Of a DNA stretch of 64,000 nucleotides, positions 60,774-64,000 are shown piece after piece. Origin of the DNA: Hypomesus transpacificus (taxonomy: Eukaryota; Chordata; Actinopteri; Osmeriformes; Osmeridae); contig NC_061062.1 in the NCBI RefSeq assembly GCF_021917145.1, forward strand, positions 2,492,247-2,556,246, in the 5' to 3' direction. The position numbers and the translations under genes were made by a program. The notes beneath the pieces were generated by a model, which worked only from the letters and a program-made list of their open reading frames with translations, searched no databases and had not been told where the DNA came from. Position 1 is the stretch's first letter. Every line of letters starts with the position of its first letter.

Positions 60774-63700
60774 GGCTGAACAGGGAAAGAAGCAGCTGCT
60801 TTATCCACAGACAAAAGGAGAGCTCTGAAGGGGGAGGCCCCCCCCCCCCCGGCCGGGAAGGGAGGGGCCACAGGCACAACCGGCTAATCATTGGCGCTCT
60901 TTACAGGGGGATTGGGAGGGGAGGGGGGGCTAAGGGGAGCGGCTGCCAGAGAACCAAGCTGCGATCCAGCACACACCCACCCTCTCCCATACACACACAC
61001 ACTTTCATTAAGCTCTTTTATGCCCTGGCTTTAAGGTACAGCCCCGCTGACCAACGACAAAGGCAAGGAAAGGCTAGTAAAAAAAAGACTATCCAATTTA
61101 AAATGGTGTCTGGATATCTCCGTTCACAGCAATCGGAGACTCTCTCTCTGTCTCTCTCTGCTGAATGACTTATTTATTTTCAGTTTCTCTCTCTAGCCAG
61201 CAGCAAGAGGCTGACTGTAGAGAAGTCAGGTGCCTGCTGGAGGTGCAGCAGAAGCGGGTTCTGGCAGGAAGGAGAACCAGACCAGACTAGACCAGGTTGT
61301 AGCTGGAATACACCGCTCTGTTAAAACGCCCCAGCTCAGACAATATGGAGAGCACCTGCCTGATGCAGTTACCATAGCTACGCTGCTCCATTTTATCCCT
61401 CTTCGCTTACAGAGGGACAGACAGAGAGAGGGGGGGGATTGAGATATAGATGGATAGAGCGAGAGAGAGCAAGGGGGAAGAAAAAGGGAAGGAGAGAAGA
61501 CAGACAGATGGATGGATAAGGGAAGGAAAGAGAGAGAGAGAGGGGGGGGGGAGAGGACAGACAGATGGATGGATAAGGGAAGGAGAGGAGGGGGGACTGG
61601 GCTCTCTTGGGAACAGAGACAGATTCACTTGCTCTGAATATGGGGAATCAGGGGCACATGTGTCTATACTCTATACTATCTCTCTCACACACACACACAC
61701 ACCCACTCCCTTTATTGTTTCACACAAAAGGACAAAGGACCAGTTTGGCATGGTGGCCACAAGCCGTCCACACAGTCTAAGGGTTTTAAGAGCTTACTTG
61801 CTTACTTACATGGTTTGTCACCTTTTTGCGTGACTGACAGGGTTAAATACAACCTTAAGACCCAGTAACTGTTATTTAGGCATGTCACCTTCTAAACCGT
61901 GGGAATATAATTATGATAGGATTCACACAGCAATCCTCAGAATTTGGAACTTGCCAGTAAGGCAAGATAAACTGGTTTAGATAACGCTTTTTTTTTTCTT
62001 TTTTCTTCGCTTAAGGTATTTAAAATCTTTACTGAACTTGAGTCAGAACACATCAAATAGTTTGTGTGGTCAACACATATCAAACTTAATTATGTTAATC
62101 CCAGTCTTCATTTAGCCTGCAGACCTAATATATTGTGATCCTTAACTAGCAATTAAACTAACAACTGTAAAGTCAGTTCTGACTCTAAGCTATCTTCTGC
62201 ATGTGGAGGGTTCTGTCTAAAGACATATTTAAGGAAACCAAAAAGTAACATGAGTGATACACGTTTAGGATGAGGTCAACAGATGGTTCAAATGTTCTCC
62301 AGCCTGGAATCCACGATTACGCAAAAAGACTCATGTTTTCTCCATAGATAACATGTATAACGTGCAGCATAGTGTCAACAGAGCTAAATATTGGATAAGA
62401 GGTAGGTGAGGTTTTCTTTGGGACCAGAGGATCCCAGAGGTCTTCTGTCACCAACAGATTCAGGAAGTGGTTCCAGAACAGGAAGCAGAGTCCTGACACG
62501 ACACGCCTTCCAGCTCTGGTGCCCAAACAGGATTCTTGGTAGGTCGTCAGATGATGATGCAGGCTGAATGGGATTCTCGTTTGGGGTCAAGACAGAGCGA
62601 ACAAATTCCAGCCTGACCCCATTACCCCACCAAATCATCGTCATAGCCTTAAACTCTGCCTGAAGGTAATACGAGTAATCAGACTATCTGCTTCTCCAGC
62701 TCTCACTGTGAACATCATCTGAATGGGCAGGGTTAGCCTTGAGTGTATTGACTGTACCAACATCAGGGAGAGAATCGGTTGTACATGTCAAGACAGTTAT
62801 GTCAAATGCATAAACACAATTGGAGATTAGGCCGTACGGGATTACCAGAGAGGAAGACTGTGCTTACAACCATCTACAGTAAAACTAAGGGACTTTGTTG
62901 CTGAATTATGATCAATGAAAAGATGGTCTGAAGGAGATTTCAGCTGCTTTCTCACTACATCTCTGTCAGTATGGGCTACAGCTTAGTCCTCCAAAGCACA
63001 TTGTCATAGAAAGATTCAAACTAAGAAGACCAGGATCTCCCCTCCCCCTCCTTATGTTAATAACGATAAGCAAGAGAGGAAAAGAGCAAGTTGCGTAGGC
63101 AGAGAGGAGGAGGAGGGAGCCATTCTCTCTCCCAGTCCCTCATCCTAACCTGCAACAATGCTATTCATGATATGGAAACAGGCAGACAGAGGCAATCTCT
63201 CTCTCTCCCCCCCCCCCCCCCCTCTCTCTCTTTTTCTCCCTCCGTCTCTGCAAGGTGGCATGGCAGGCCAGCCCATGACACTGATGTCATCAGGATGGGT
63301 GTGCCCCGGTTACCATGGAGACAGTCTCTCGGTGCCTGTCCGGATGCTTAGGCAGCTCCGCGCACAATAACAGCCCTGACGCCACCACACAGCAGCCCCC
63401 CTGCGGGGCACAGGGACACGGGGACAACAGTGACACGCCCTCGTCCACCACGGTGTTCCACATTAACACACACACACACACACAAAAGCAGATGGCTTCC
63501 AGAGGGTGTACGTGTGTATACATTCATCATCCCAAACACACACCCTCTTGACGTCTCACCCCTCCGTCCCCTTTGTCTGGCGCGGCGGAGGGTGCCTGTC
63601 GTCAGGGTGCCTGTCGTCAGGGTGCCTGTCGTCAGGGTGCCCGTCGTCAGGGCGCCCGTCGTCAGGGCGTGTCCCTGGGAGAGACGGCCAGGGGGCTCCT

Positions 63701-64000
63701 GGGTAAACATGCAGGGGAGCCCAGACCCCCTCTCAGACCCCCTCTAACCCCGGCATGCAGACATGCGCCATTCCTCCTCCGTCCAAGCAGACATGCACGC
63801 ACGCCAAAACTGTCCCCACACTCCGGCAGAAACACGGACAGATCAGTTCATACCTCACACACATGCGCCGCCCTCCCTCCCCCATACACTCCATGTAATC
63901 CATATACCATACACACACACAGAGAAAACACACAGTAAACACGTCAGTACCCTGGCCCTTCCAGCTGGTGCTGGAACAATCCTTGGCTTTGCTCACGTCT
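60774..64000. other. Region upstream of rtn1, no gene recognised
   Basis: It holds poly-C near 60839-60851, (GA)n-rich repeats with a duplicated GACAGACAGATGGATGGATA unit at about 61400-61590, (CA)n near 61687-61702 and 63466-63484, and a 15 bp repeat GTGCCTGTCGTCAGG, five copies, at about 63591-63667. Open frames here are low-complexity. It probably includes the rtn1 promoter near 60774-61000. Confidence 0.6.

Noticed and set aside
1..64000. CRISPR arrays, operons or prokaryotic defence systems
   Set aside because: The window is vertebrate; the tandem arrays seen are minisatellites without spacers.

Overview
This window is teleost (ray-finned fish) nuclear DNA. The genes have many small GT-AG exons, the proteins read as fish orthologues of vertebrate genes, and the introns carry fish-type tRNA-derived SINEs, hAT and piggyBac transposons and many (CA)n, (TC)n and minisatellite arrays. 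The species cannot be told from the sequence alone.

Layout, left to right. (1) 1456-12665, + strand: fgfrl1, all three Ig domains, membrane segment and His-rich tail; the signal-peptide exon lies off the window or was not found. Its 8.6 kb intron holds a hAT element with a piggyBac MITE nested inside. (2) 15987-20684, - strand: complete tacc3, tail-to-tail with fgfrl1. (3) 22171-32604, + strand: complete 35-exon kif15, head-to-head with tacc3 over a short shared promoter that contains CCAAT boxes and CHR-like motifs. (4) 33454-55431, + strand: complete tdrd9. Its first exon starts only about 180 bp after the kif15 poly(A) signal. (5) 34033-35864, - strand: rd3l, nested antisense inside tdrd9 intron 1, as in the human RD3L/TDRD9 arrangement. 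(6) 57025-60773, - strand: short reticulon-1 isoform, tail-to-tail with tdrd9. (7) 60.8-64 kb: no gene recognised, only simple repeats.

Functional themes. TACC3 and KIF15 are both mitotic-spindle proteins and probably share a cell-cycle promoter. TDRD9 is a DExH helicase/Tudor protein of the piRNA transposon-silencing pathway, and its own introns hold a frameshifted hAT transposase gene, a second hAT-type element, several SINEs and at least five tandem-repeat arrays.

Most striking observation. A 142 bp stretch inside a tacc3 coding exon (18230-18371) aligns without gaps at about 92% to kif15 exon 9 plus its flanking splice-site bases (24206-24347). The copy lies on the same genomic strand, so tacc3 reads it antisense. 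The tacc3 frame stays open and is codon-aligned antisense to the kinesin motor domain. This looks like local DNA capture of a neighbour's exon, giving about 47 new TACC3 residues from the reverse strand of a kinesin gene. Exon models were assembled by hand from splice sites, phase and protein similarity remembered from these families. The tacc3, kif15, tdrd9 and rtn1 models each sum to a whole number of codons.
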